The notes: generated by a model not told the origin, from the letters alone. DNA of 11,604 nt from Rhodospirillaceae bacterium CCH5-H10 (GCA_001557035.1 LSKJ01000586.1:1-11604), one strand, 5' to 3'; positions 1 through 7,436 are shown, numbered from the stretch's first letter. A program made the numbers and translations.

Positions 1-647
1 GTGTAGGGGAACGCCGCGGCCCGGAAGACGCCGCGCTCCATCGACGTATAGACCTCCGGAGCGGGTACCGAGGTCGGCACGGCACCAAGGTTCTTCATCG
101 CCGCGCCCGTGCCGCCCAGCGCGCGCACACGCATTCCCTTGAAATCGGCCATCTTGGTCGGCGCATCGCCAGTTCCCATGAACTCCGATTGCGGCTGCAG
201 GACCGACATCAGCACCATGGCGTTCCAGCGCTTGAACTCGTTCACGATGTAGGGGTTCTTGTAGAAGACGTCGTGCACCATCGCGTGGACCTCGGGATCT
301 GCCAGTGGCAGGCCGGGCAGGTCGAGTGCGTTGATGCCGAGATGCTTGCCCGGATGGTAGCCGGTGCAGATCTGGGCCATTTCGAAGGCGCCGAGCTTGA
401 TGTTGTCGAGGTTGTCCGATGCCTTCGAGAGTGCGTCGCCGTAGTGGATCTTGATGGTGAACTTGCCGTCGGTTTCCTTGCTCACATAATTCGCGAGCGT
501 CTCGATGCCGGCGGTGAACGCCCGAGGGGGACCCCAGACCGAGAGGTTCCAGGAAACCTTTGGCCCATCCACGGCAAGAGCCGAAGTCGCGCTGAGGCCA
601 AGGATCAGGCCAGCTACGCCGAGACGAGTTGACAGTACGCCCATCAT
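1..647 (-). CDS. TRAP transporter substrate-binding protein, DctP type (partial)
   Basis: This is the periplasmic receptor of a TRAP transporter, which hands organic acids to a DctQM-type membrane complex driven by an ion gradient. The reading frame is open from the ATG at 647 to the window edge, giving 215 codons, so the C-terminal part is missing. Residues 1 to about 26 form a signal peptide (hydrophobic GVAGLILGLSATSALA, cleavage near ALA/V). Family-typical sequence follows: WNLSVWGPPRAFTAGIETLA near the start of the mature protein, then GAFEMAQICTGYHPGK, and later FKGMRVRALGGTGAAMKNLGAVPTSVP with EVYTSMERGVF. The start is supported by GGGAGGAAG immediately before two adjacent ATG codons (647 and 644). 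The gene is divergent from the TctC-type gene. The ligand cannot be read from the sequence, and no dctQ or dctM gene is visible, though they could lie beyond position 1. Confidence 0.9.
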   Translation of the reverse strand, partial: MMGVLSTRLGVAGLILGLSATSALAVDGPKVSWNLSVWGPPRAFTAGIETLANYVSKETDGKFTIKIHYGDALSKASDNLDNIKLGAFEMAQICTGYHPGKHLGINALDLPGLPLADPEVHAMVHDVFYKNPYIVNEFKRWNAMVLMSVLQPQSEFMGTGDAPTKMADFKGMRVRALGGTGAAMKNLGAVPTSVPAPEVYTSMERGVFRAAAFPY

Positions 648-835
648 CTTCCTCCCTGTACTTGCTTTGTATTGATTGAAGAAACCATGGGCTTGGTTGC
701 AATTCATGTCCACGGAGAAATTCGAGGGTCGAGCGCCGCGGACTTCGATCGTGCTGCACCCGCGAACTGTCCCGTCATGCGTCCATGAACCCGACAGCGA
801 GCCGGCATATGGATGTTGCTTCCGGTGTGCGGTCG

Positions 836-847
836 ATCGGTACCGAT
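836..847. promoter_or_regulatory. 12-bp perfect palindrome in the divergent intergenic region
   Basis: ATCGGTACCGAT is a perfect 12-base palindrome in the 275-bp gap between two divergently transcribed binding-protein genes, about 76 bp before the plus-strand gene. This is a common position for a dimeric regulator site, but no regulator gene lies next to it and the palindrome could be chance. I could not assign convincing -35/-10 boxes in either direction in this gap, and it holds no credible gene. Confidence 0.25.
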
Positions 848-922
848 TGCCCTTGTCGGACGACGCGCGGCGCCCGAAAGCCTTCCATGAGTGTCGACTG
901 AATTTCTGTGACGCAGGAAGCA

Positions 923-1906
923 ATGACCAAGAATGTAAACATGTGGCGCCGTACTTTCCTCGGAGTCGCGGCCGGAACGCTTGCAGCACCGGCCATCGCT
1001 CGTGCGCAGACCTGGCCCAACAAGCCGGTGCGCGTCGTCAACGCCTACAGCGCGGGCGGCACCGCCGATGTGGTCTGCCGCATCTACTGCCAGGCGCTGG
1101 GCGAGAGGCTGGGCCAGAGCTTCACGGTCGACAACAAGCCGGGTGCCGCCGGCACCATTGCCGCCCAGATCGTGGCGCGCGCGCCCAACGACGGTTACAC
1201 GATTCTCTACGACGCCACCGCGCAGTCGGTGAACCCGTCGCTGTTCGCTGGCAAGCTTCCCTATGATACGCAGCGCGACCTTCTGCCGATCGCCCAGACG
1301 ATGCAGACGCCCGTCACGCTCATGCGCAACGCGCAGTTCCCGGTCAAGACAGTGCCGGAGCTGATCGCGCTCGCGAAGAGCAAGCCGGGCTCGCTCGATT
1401 GTGCGTCGACGGGCATTGGTACGGTGCAGCATGTCTCGCTCGAGCTGCTGAACCAGAAGGCCGGCATCAAGATCAATCACGTGCCGTACAAGGAGATGGG
1501 GTCGGTCCGTAACGACTTGTTCGCTGGCCGCATCCCGCTGCTGTTCAGCAACGTGCCGGGCACCGTTGCGCTGCTGAGCTCGAAGGACGTGACCTGCATG
1601 GCGCATACCGGCCCCAGGCCGGTCGGGGTTCTGCCGGGCGTTCCCGCGATCTCCGAAGTCCTGCCGGGCTTCGAGACCTGGGAGTGGAACGGGCTGTTCG
1701 CGCCGGCCGGCACCGATCCCGCCCTGATCTCGCGCCTCAACGCCGAGGTTAACGCGGTGATGAAGATGGAAACCGTCGCCAAGCGGCTCGCCGAGCTGGG
1801 CGCGCTGACGCAGGCGAACACCGTGGTCGAGTTCACGACTTTCCGCGAGAAGCAGATCGCCTTCTTCGCCGACATGGTGAAGAGCGCCAACATCCGCATC
1901 GAATAG
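923..1906 (+). CDS. TctC/Bug-family periplasmic substrate-binding protein with a Tat-type signal
   Basis: This is a member of the Bug (TctC, PF03401) family of tripartite tricarboxylate transporter receptors, periplasmic proteins that bind small carboxylates or related compounds. From the ATG at 923 it has 327 residues, normal for the family. The N-terminus carries a twin-arginine motif (W-R-R-T-F-L-G, Arg9-Arg10), then a hydrophobic stretch ending ARA/Q near residue 28, so Tat export of a folded protein is likely. The mature part opens with WPNKPVRVVNAYSAGGTADVV and continues with DNKPGAAGTIAAQIVARA and PNDGYTIL, hallmarks of the family. The start is uncertain: AGGAAG lies only 2 bases before the ATG at 923, an in-frame GTG lies at 908 and an ATG at 941 sits just before the Tat motif. 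The amidohydrolase follows 13 bp downstream. No TctA or TctB gene is present, so the receptor is orphan here. The ligand is unknown. Confidence 0.9.
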   Translation: MTKNVNMWRRTFLGVAAGTLAAPAIARAQTWPNKPVRVVNAYSAGGTADVVCRIYCQALGERLGQSFTVDNKPGAAGTIAAQIVARAPNDGYTILYDATAQSVNPSLFAGKLPYDTQRDLLPIAQTMQTPVTLMRNAQFPVKTVPELIALAKSKPGSLDCASTGIGTVQHVSLELLNQKAGIKINHVPYKEMGSVRNDLFAGRIPLLFSNVPGTVALLSSKDVTCMAHTGPRPVGVLPGVPAISEVLPGFETWEWNGLFAPAGTDPALISRLNAEVNAVMKMETVAKRLAELGALTQANTVVEFTTFREKQIAFFADMVKSANIRIE

Positions 1907-1919
1907 GGAGGCGACGACG

Positions 1920-3005
1920 ATGGCCGAGAACGATCCGCTGCTGGGCCACGGCCGGCAGATCGTCGTGCGCGAGGACTGGCTTCGCCTGACCGAGGAGCCG
2001 ATCCTCGAGCCCGGACTGCCGATCGTCGACCCTCATCACCATCTCTGGGAGCGCGATGGCGGCCATTCCTACCTGCTGCCGCATCTTCTGGCCGACACGG
2101 CGAGCGGCCACGACGTGCGCGCCACCATCTTCGTGCAATGCGGGGAGATGTATCGCGCATCGGGACCGGCCGACGAGCAGTCGCTGGGCGAGACCGAGTT
2201 CGTGACCGGCGCCGCGGCGGTGAGCGCCAGCGGCCGCCACGGACCGGTGCGCGCCTGCGCCGGCATCATCGGCATGGTCGATCTCACGTTGGGCGACCGC
2301 GTCGAGCCGTTGCTGGAGAAGCATCGCGCAGTGGCGGGCGGCCGCTTCTGCGGCATCCGCAACCGCACCGCGTGGCATCCTTCACCGGACGTCACGTCCA
2401 ACCTGGTGATGAAGCCGCCGGGGCCGCTCGAACACCCGTCCTTCCATGACGGCGCGCGTCGTCTGGCGAAGCAGGGACTGCCGCTCGACGTCTGGGCCTA
2501 TCACACGCAACTCGCGCACGTGATGGCGCTGGCGCGGGCCGTGCCCGAACTCACGATCGTCGTCGATCATGTCGGCGGGCCGCTGGGCATCGGGCCTTTC
2601 CGCGGCAGGCACGCCGAGGTCTATCCCGAGTGGAAGCAGCGCATGATGGAACTGGCGGCGCTGCCCAACGTGCGCGTGAAGCTCGGCGGCCTCACCATGT
2701 TCGTGAACGGCTTCGACTTCCACAAGAAGGACAAGCCGCCGGGATCGGAGGAGCTTGCGAAGACCTGGGCGCCCTACATCGAGCCCTGCATCGAGGCGTT
2801 CGGCGTCGAGCGTTGCATGTTCGAGAGCAACTTCCCGGTCGACAAGGGCCAGTGCAGCTACCCGGTCCTGTGGAACGCCTTCAAGCGCCTGACGGCGAAG
2901 GCCGGCGCGGCCGAGAAGACCGCGCTCTACAGCGGCACGGCCCTGCGGACCTACGGACTAGACCGTCTCCCTCCGGCGCTGGCAGTCGACCTGACGGCCA
3001 AGTAA
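1920..3005 (+). CDS. Amidohydrolase-2 / COG3618 TIM-barrel metal-dependent hydrolase
   Basis: This 361-residue predicted cytoplasmic hydrolase belongs to the amidohydrolase-related family (PF04909, COG3618), whose characterised members include lactonases such as 2-pyrone-4,6-dicarboxylate lactonase. Visible landmarks are the N-terminal metal motif VDPHHHLWE (His39 and His41 of the HxH), the central VVDHVGGPLG (His217), and the C-terminal MFESNFPVDK at 300-309. In many relatives the last motif reads GSDWP, with Asp as a catalytic or metal residue; here Asn304 takes that place, which probably marks a subgroup. There is no signal peptide. The start has an excellent ribosome site, AGGGAGG with an 8-base spacer, overlapping the stop of the binding-protein gene, so the two are very likely co-transcribed. 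Context suggests hydrolysis of a lactone or cyclic acid taken up by the cell, but the substrate is not known. Confidence 0.9.
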   Translation: MAENDPLLGHGRQIVVREDWLRLTEEPILEPGLPIVDPHHHLWERDGGHSYLLPHLLADTASGHDVRATIFVQCGEMYRASGPADEQSLGETEFVTGAAAVSASGRHGPVRACAGIIGMVDLTLGDRVEPLLEKHRAVAGGRFCGIRNRTAWHPSPDVTSNLVMKPPGPLEHPSFHDGARRLAKQGLPLDVWAYHTQLAHVMALARAVPELTIVVDHVGGPLGIGPFRGRHAEVYPEWKQRMMELAALPNVRVKLGGLTMFVNGFDFHKKDKPPGSEELAKTWAPYIEPCIEAFGVERCMFESNFPVDKGQCSYPVLWNAFKRLTAKAGAAEKTALYSGTALRTYGLDRLPPALAVDLTAK

Positions 3006-3054
3006 ATGCCGTGCCGACTGCGCTGCATTGCACATTGGAGATGGGTGAATTGAA

Positions 3055-3088
3055 CGGCCGTCGTGGACCGCTGCCCCCGTAACGGCCG
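3055..3088. repeat. Inverted repeat downstream of the amidohydrolase gene
   Basis: CGGCCGT (3055-3061) and ACGGCCG (3082-3088) form a perfect 7-bp stem around a 20-base loop, about 50 bases after the amidohydrolase stop. It could slow transcription or stabilise the 3' end of the mRNA. It is followed by an A run, not a T run, so it is not a classical intrinsic terminator for the plus strand. The rest of the 178-bp gap shows only weak promoter-like sequence (TTGCGT at 3108, 17 bases, CACAAT at 3131). Confidence 0.3.
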
Positions 3089-3183
3089 AAAAATCTGCCT
3101 TTTGCGCTTGCGTGCATATTCGCCGCATCGCACAATTCTCATGCTGCATTGCGGGAGCGATGGCATGAGAAAGCGAGAGCGGC

Positions 3184-4353
3184 ATGACCACTGACCTGAA
3201 GAATACCAGGCAGGCACCGGCTGGCTTCGAGTGGCCCGGCCTCACGCATCCCGCCGGCGAGCCCATCCGCCTCAACCGGAGCGATTTCGTCGCCGTCGAT
3301 CGCGACGGCAACGCGGCCTTCGACGCGATCTATCGCCCGCAGGCGCTCTACAATGTCGCGACCAATGGGCTGCGCGCCAACAACGACGCCTTCCTGTTGC
3401 AGGAAGTCGCGACGAGCCTGCCGATTTACCGGCAGGATACCGGCCCCACCGATTTCCACATGCATCTGCCGCCGGGCGGCTTCCAGTTCGTCCTGGTGAC
3501 GTCGGGCATGTTCACCTTCGATTACGACGGCAGGATCCACTATGTCGGGCCCGGCGCGGTGATCATGCAGAGCGCGATCGTGCATCGGCAGCTCTTCTAC
3601 ACATGGTCGGGCCTGTCGACGGAAGAGAACCTCAGGACGCCGCAGACGGCGGTGCCCGATGCGCTCTCGATGGGCTACTCCGGCAAGTTCCTCGAAGCCT
3701 TCATCACCGAACCCGCGACCTTTCCCAATCCCACGGTCGTGCCGGCTGACCAGATCGTCGAGGCCGACACGTCGCGCATGGCCTGGGGACACCCGGTGCA
3801 CGACCGTCCGATCGATGCAGGCTTCTGGTATCAGGATCCGCTGTCGCTGGGCGCCCTCTACCGCAAGCTGGTCGACGATCTGCCGGGCGGTCCCGTGAAG
3901 TCACCGTCGCCGGTCCATGTGCGCGACCTCGAGATCGAGAGCCCCAGCGGGCATCTCGCGGTCGGGCACATCATCGCGACCGATCCGCAGGGCCAGTCTC
4001 TTCTGCCGAAGAGTCCAACGGCTCGCGCCACCGTCGCGGATCTCGCGAAGGGCGACGTGGTGGTCCATCGCATCATTCGCGGGACCGCGACGTTCAGGGA
4101 TCGCGCGGGCAAGCTGCTTGAGCTTGCGGTCGGCGATACGGTGACCTCGGGCGGCAACGCGCTCGACCTTGTCGGCATCGGCGAGAACACGCAGATCCTT
4201 CGGCTGGGGCTGCTGAAGGGAATCGACAACCTGCGCAAATGGACTCCGACGCAGCGCGACGAGATCGACGGTCTCGCCGGCCAGATCATCACCGCGCAGA
4301 GCCTGCGTCCGCTGCGGATCGACGGTCCGCCGGTCGGCTATCTCTACGAGTAG
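3184..4353 (+). CDS. Cupin-domain (probable bicupin) protein of unknown function
   Basis: This 389-residue protein has no signal peptide. A clear cupin motif lies at about residues 90-138: DFHMHLPPGGFQFVLVTSGM, then a Gly turn (DYDGRIHYVGPGAV), then His134 in VHRQLFY. His92, His94 and His134 are candidate metal ligands, though a family-typical Glu is not obvious. A second, weaker beta-rich segment at about 255-340 (GHIIATD, VVHRIIRGTATFRDRAGKLLELAVGDTV) resembles a second cupin fold without an evident His cluster, which suggests a bicupin with one metal site. Enzymatic bicupins include dioxygenases such as gentisate 1,2-dioxygenase, but I do not recognise this as a specific enzyme. It follows the amidohydrolase gene by 178 bp on the same strand, so it may act in the same catabolic route. 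The start at 3184 has only a weak purine-rich upstream stretch. Confidence 0.8.
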   Translation: MTTDLKNTRQAPAGFEWPGLTHPAGEPIRLNRSDFVAVDRDGNAAFDAIYRPQALYNVATNGLRANNDAFLLQEVATSLPIYRQDTGPTDFHMHLPPGGFQFVLVTSGMFTFDYDGRIHYVGPGAVIMQSAIVHRQLFYTWSGLSTEENLRTPQTAVPDALSMGYSGKFLEAFITEPATFPNPTVVPADQIVEADTSRMAWGHPVHDRPIDAGFWYQDPLSLGALYRKLVDDLPGGPVKSPSPVHVRDLEIESPSGHLAVGHIIATDPQGQSLLPKSPTARATVADLAKGDVVVHRIIRGTATFRDRAGKLLELAVGDTVTSGGNALDLVGIGENTQILRLGLLKGIDNLRKWTPTQRDEIDGLAGQIITAQSLRPLRIDGPPVGYLYE

Positions 4354-4380
4354 GCTGCGCGATCCGCGACCAATTGCGGC

Positions 4381-4396
4381 AGAACGTTGACGTTCT
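4381..4396. promoter_or_regulatory. Inverted repeat overlapping the btuB -35 box
   Basis: AGAACGT-TG-ACGTTCT is a 7-bp perfect inverted repeat with a 2-base centre. The predicted -35 hexamer TTGACG (4387-4392) lies inside it, where a bound protein would block RNA polymerase. As RNA, it would lie upstream of the predicted transcript start, so a DNA-level operator is more likely than a hairpin. No regulator is assigned. Confidence 0.35.
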
Positions 4397-4415
4397 ACAA
4401 GCGTGAATGGATAAT
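4387..4415 (+). promoter_or_regulatory. Sigma70-type promoter of the riboswitch-btuB transcript
   Basis: TTGACG (4387-4392) and GATAAT (4410-4415) are separated by exactly 17 bases, each matching the consensus at five of six positions. A start about 7 bases after the -10 box falls near 4422, just ahead of the first pairing strand of the riboswitch at 4425. That agreement between two independently recognised elements supports the call. Confidence 0.75.
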
Positions 4416-4420
4416 AGGCC

Positions 4421-4597
4421 CATTGCCGGTCCTCCCTAACAGGAGGCCAAGAGGGAACGCCGTGATGTCCGTCCGGACAAATCGGCGGCTGTACCCGCAG
4501 CTGTGAGCGGTTAGCGACTGTCCAACAAGCCACTGAACCTCGGTTCGGGAAGGCGGGCAGGAGCGGCGATCCGCGAGCCAGAAGACCTGCCGGCGAT
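4421..4597 (+). ncRNA. Cobalamin (adenosylcobalamin-class) riboswitch
   Basis: The leader of the btuB-like gene contains the conserved blocks of the cobalamin aptamer (RF00174) in order. GAGGGAA at 4451 is followed by CCGTGA at 4460. Next come GCTGTACCCGC at 4488 and the CAGCTGTGAGCGG block at 4498. GCCACTG lies at 4529-4535, then CGGGAAGGCGG, and the B12 box GCGAGCCAGAAGACCTGCC at 4573-4591. The closing stem P1 is visible as GCCGG (4425-4429) with CCGGC (4590-4594), and a small CCTCC/GGAGG hairpin follows P1. In characterised examples, bound cobalamin locks this fold and lowers expression of uptake or synthesis genes, which fits a downstream TonB-dependent receptor. Confidence 0.95.
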
Positions 4598-4633
4598 AGC
4601 GTCGCTCTTCCGATGGACGGGATGTTCCAACGG

Positions 4634-4688
4634 GACGGTCAACCGAGCGGTGACGCGCTGTTTGCGTGGCTGCTTTTGGGGGACCGTC
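4634..4688 (+). promoter_or_regulatory. Candidate expression platform: stem masking the btuB Shine-Dalgarno site
   Basis: GACGGTC (4634-4640) can pair perfectly over 7 bp with GACCGTC (4682-4688). The second strand overlaps the 3' end of the Shine-Dalgarno GGGGGA (4678-4683) and fills most of the 7-base spacer to the ATG at 4691. Two C residues at 4643-4644 could also pair with the G run. There is no T run, so control at translation initiation is more likely than transcription termination. How the aptamer favours this stem is not visible without folding. Confidence 0.45.
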
Positions 4689-4690
4689 TG

Positions 4691-6607
4691 ATGACGCCGT
4701 TTCGTCGTACTGCTTTGCTCTTTGCGCTTCTGGCTCCGTCCGGGGCGATGGCCCAGACCGAACCGGCGGGCATGATGCCCACCACGGTCGTGACCGCCGA
4801 TCGTTTCCCGACAGATCCCGACAAGGTGACGTCGAGCTACACCGTCGTCATGCAGGAGGAGATGCAGCGCCGCCAGCTCCGCACCGCGGGCGAGGTGCTG
4901 AAGACTATTCCCGGCGTCTCCGTGCAGCAGTCGGGCGGCCCCGGCGCGCAGACCTCGGTCTTCGTGCGCGGCTCCAATTCGAATCACGTGCTGGTGCTGG
5001 TCGACGGCATCACCGTCAACGATCCGTCGAGCGCCAACGGCGCGCCGGACTTCGCCCATTTGCTGACCGAGAATCTCGACCGCATCGAGGTGGTGCGCGG
5101 CCCGATGTCGACGATGTACGGCAGCCAGGCGATCGGCGGCGTCATCAACCTCGTCACCAAGGCCGGCCAAGGCAAATTGAACGGCGCGGCCTTTACCGAA
5201 CTCGGCACACGGCTGCAGAGCAACAGTGGCGCCTACGTGCGCGGCAGCGAGGGCAAGTTCAACTACAACCTGACCTTCGCCGGCACGTTCAGCCCCAACG
5301 ACACGCCGGTCCCGGCCCGCTTCACGCCGAACGGCGGCTTCGTCGACATCGATCCCTATCGCAACATCACCCTGGCGGCGCGGCTGGGTTACGAGATCAA
5401 CGAGAACACGCAGTTCAACTTCTTCGCCCGCTACATCGATACCAAGCTGAACTACGACCAGGTCGGCCAGGAAGATCCGATGGCCAACGGCTACACCTCG
5501 CAGTTCTTCACGCGCGGCGAGATCGAGGGCAACTATTTCGATGGCCGTTGGAAGCCGGTCGTCGGCGTCAACTACAGCACCATCACTCGACACGATCTCG
5601 ACTATGCCAGCCCGCAGAACCCGTTCCCGTTCAACACGGACAGCTGGTTCAACGGCCGCCGCCTTCAGGCCGACTTCAAGAACCTGATCAAGGTCAGCGA
5701 TCAGATCGAGGTCGTGGGCGGCGTCGATTACGACCGGCAGTGGGCCTACAGCAACACGATCGGCACCTTCACGCCGTTCACGCAGGCGTGGGGCACGATG
5801 GCCCAGACCGGCCTATACGGTCAGTTGCGCCTCAATCCGTTCGAGGGCTTCAACCTCAACGTCGGCGGCCGCGTCGACCTCAACGACACGTTCGGCACTG
5901 TGGGTACCTGGCGCGCCGGTGCGTCCTACTTGTGGGCGCCGACCGACACCAAGATCAAGGCCTCCTACGGCACCGCCTTCAAGGCGCCGTCGCTGTTCGA
6001 ACTCTACGGCCCCGGCCCGTTTTGCGGCGGCAACATCAACCTTCAGCCCGAGTATAGCCGGGGCTACGAGTTCGGTGTCGAGCAGGGCCTGTTCGATCGC
6101 AAGGTGAAGGCGGGCGTCACCTACTTCTTCAACACCTATCAGAACCTCATCCAGTGCGCGCCGCCGACCTTCGCCCTGATGCAGAATGTCGCCAACGCGC
6201 AAAGCGAGGGCTTCGAGGCCTTCGTCCAGATCAGCCCGGTGAAGTGGTTCGACCTGTACTTCGACTATACCCAGACCATCGCGCGCAATGTCGACGGCAA
6301 CGCGCCGCTGGTGCGCCGCCCGGGCGACGTCTTCAACATCCGCGCCCAGTTTCGTCCGTGGGAGAACACGCTGTTCGGCATCGGCGTGCTGCAGGTCAAC
6401 AGCCGCTACGACATCAATGCCACCACCGGCGCGCTGATGATCCCTTCGCCCTATACGCTGGTGCGCATCACCGCGCAGTGGGACGTGATCCCGTCCGTTC
6501 AGCTCTTCGCCCGCGCCGAGAACGTGCTGAACCAGGTGTACGAGGAGCCGGAAGGCTTCCAGGCGCCGTACTTCCAGGCCTTCTTCGGCGTGAAGGCGAA
6601 GTTCTGA
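4691..6607 (+). CDS. btuB: TonB-dependent outer-membrane receptor, BtuB-like (vitamin B12 uptake)
   Basis: This 638-residue outer-membrane receptor probably imports cobalamin or a corrinoid using energy from TonB-ExbBD. Residues 1-22 are a signal peptide (RRTALLFALLAPSGAMA/Q). A TonB-box-like TTVVTAD lies at 31-37. The plug domain covers about 45-157 with GEVLKTIPGVSVQQ, VFVRGSNSNHVLVLVDGITVN, DRIEVVRGP and YGSQAIGGVINLVTK. A beta-barrel follows, with FKAPSLFELYG in its middle part, and the chain ends in Phe, typical of proteins inserted by the Bam machinery. The length is close to that of E. coli BtuB (about 614). The start at 4691 is chosen over the in-frame ATG at 4613 because it begins the signal peptide and has GGGGGA 7 bases upstream. 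The cobalamin riboswitch in the leader supports the substrate. A cobinamide or other metal-chelate substrate cannot be excluded. No btuCDF genes are present. Confidence 0.9.
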   Translation: MTPFRRTALLFALLAPSGAMAQTEPAGMMPTTVVTADRFPTDPDKVTSSYTVVMQEEMQRRQLRTAGEVLKTIPGVSVQQSGGPGAQTSVFVRGSNSNHVLVLVDGITVNDPSSANGAPDFAHLLTENLDRIEVVRGPMSTMYGSQAIGGVINLVTKAGQGKLNGAAFTELGTRLQSNSGAYVRGSEGKFNYNLTFAGTFSPNDTPVPARFTPNGGFVDIDPYRNITLAARLGYEINENTQFNFFARYIDTKLNYDQVGQEDPMANGYTSQFFTRGEIEGNYFDGRWKPVVGVNYSTITRHDLDYASPQNPFPFNTDSWFNGRRLQADFKNLIKVSDQIEVVGGVDYDRQWAYSNTIGTFTPFTQAWGTMAQTGLYGQLRLNPFEGFNLNVGGRVDLNDTFGTVGTWRAGASYLWAPTDTKIKASYGTAFKAPSLFELYGPGPFCGGNINLQPEYSRGYEFGVEQGLFDRKVKAGVTYFFNTYQNLIQCAPPTFALMQNVANAQSEGFEAFVQISPVKWFDLYFDYTQTIARNVDGNAPLVRRPGDVFNIRAQFRPWENTLFGIGVLQVNSRYDINATTGALMIPSPYTLVRITAQWDVIPSVQLFARAENVLNQVYEEPEGFQAPYFQAFFGVKAKF

Positions 6608-6638
6608 GGTTGTTGCGTCCTTGTCACTGACCTCTCCC

Positions 6639-7436
6639 TCATCGGGAAAGACCATCACCCGTATCCGCCAACAAAGCGACCAGGGCGGAGGTTGCACACA
6701 GGGCCAGCGTCGGGAAGGTCCATAACCACCAGCCATGCGTCAGGAACGCGAAGCCGGTGGCGATGAGGTGACCCCAGCTGGTGAGATGCGGGTCGCCAAG
6801 GCCGACGAAAGCGAGCGCGGCTTCGGCCAGGATCGCGCCGCCGAACACGATGCCTGCGGCGGACAGCGCCGCCGGCGCGGTGTGCGGCAGGATGTGACGG
6901 AGAGCAAGGGCGAGTGGGGGCGTGCCGACCGCGACGGCGGCCCGCACGAAGTCCGCGCCTCGCACCGTCAGCGTCTCGGCCCTCACCAGCCGGGCGATGA
7001 CGGGCCAGCGTGTCAGGCCCAGGACCAGCGCGAGGTTCAGGGCCGAGCCGCCGAAGAGGGCGGCGACCAGGATGGCGAACAGGAGCGCCGGCAGGCTGAG
7101 CACGATGTCGGCCGTGCGCATCAGCAGCTCGTCGAGCCAGCGCGGTCCGAGGCCTGCGGCGGTCCCGACGATGCAGCCGATGCCGAGCGCGAGCACCGTC
7201 GTCAGACCCGCGACCAGCTGCGAGGTGCGGCCGCCCTGCGCCAGCTCTGCGAGCAGGTCTCGGCCGAGATCGTCGGTCCCCAGCAGATGCCTGGGCGAGG
7301 GCGGCAGGAAAGGCTGCGACATCGGCAGCGTGGCGAGCGTTCCCGGCGGCGCCAGCACGAGGCACAGGGCATAGAGGAGAACGAGGGCTGCGAGCAGCAG
7401 GATGCGGGATCGCGAGGGAACGAGCGAGCCGATCAT
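6639..7436 (-). CDS. ABC transporter permease, DppC/OppC/NikC-like
   Basis: This 265-residue inner-membrane permease is the second channel subunit of a peptide/nickel-type ABC importer. It has an N-terminal membrane segment (about 12-29), the family motif LLGTDDLGRDLL at 51-62, several further hydrophobic segments (about 75-95, 111-141, 192-212, 237-257), and the cytoplasmic EAA-type loop at about 163-190 (FVRAAVAVGTPPLALALRHI), which docks onto the ATPase. Its ATG overlaps the TGA of the preceding permease in an ATGA arrangement, so translation is probably coupled; this overlap decides the start over the longer frame from 7469. The 3' end faces btuB with a 31-bp gap that shows no clear terminator. 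The expected next genes, the two ATPases, are absent. NikC-type identity rests on the nearby nikR. Confidence 0.88.
   Translation of the reverse strand: MIGSLVPSRSRILLLAALVLLYALCLVLAPPGTLATLPMSQPFLPPSPRHLLGTDDLGRDLLAELAQGGRTSQLVAGLTTVLALGIGCIVGTAAGLGPRWLDELLMRTADIVLSLPALLFAILVAALFGGSALNLALVLGLTRWPVIARLVRAETLTVRGADFVRAAVAVGTPPLALALRHILPHTAPAALSAAGIVFGGAILAEAALAFVGLGDPHLTSWGHLIATGFAFLTHGWWLWTFPTLALCATSALVALLADTGDGLSR

Noticed and set aside
704..1606. A 300-codon minus-strand frame opposite the TctC-type gene
   Set aside because: It lies antisense to a clear Bug-family protein and its translation shows the Arg/His/Ala-rich composition of a shadow frame.
4613..4690. N-terminal extension of the btuB-like protein from an upstream in-frame ATG
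   Set aside because: It would place 26 residues before a good signal peptide, begins just after the riboswitch, lies in the likely expression platform, and lacks a ribosome site, while 4691 has GGGGGA at 7 bases.
4511..5593. A 360-codon open frame on the minus strand across the riboswitch and the btuB start
   Set aside because: It overlaps a well-supported riboswitch and the receptor coding region, and its translation is low-complexity Arg/Ala/Val/Asp-rich shadow sequence.
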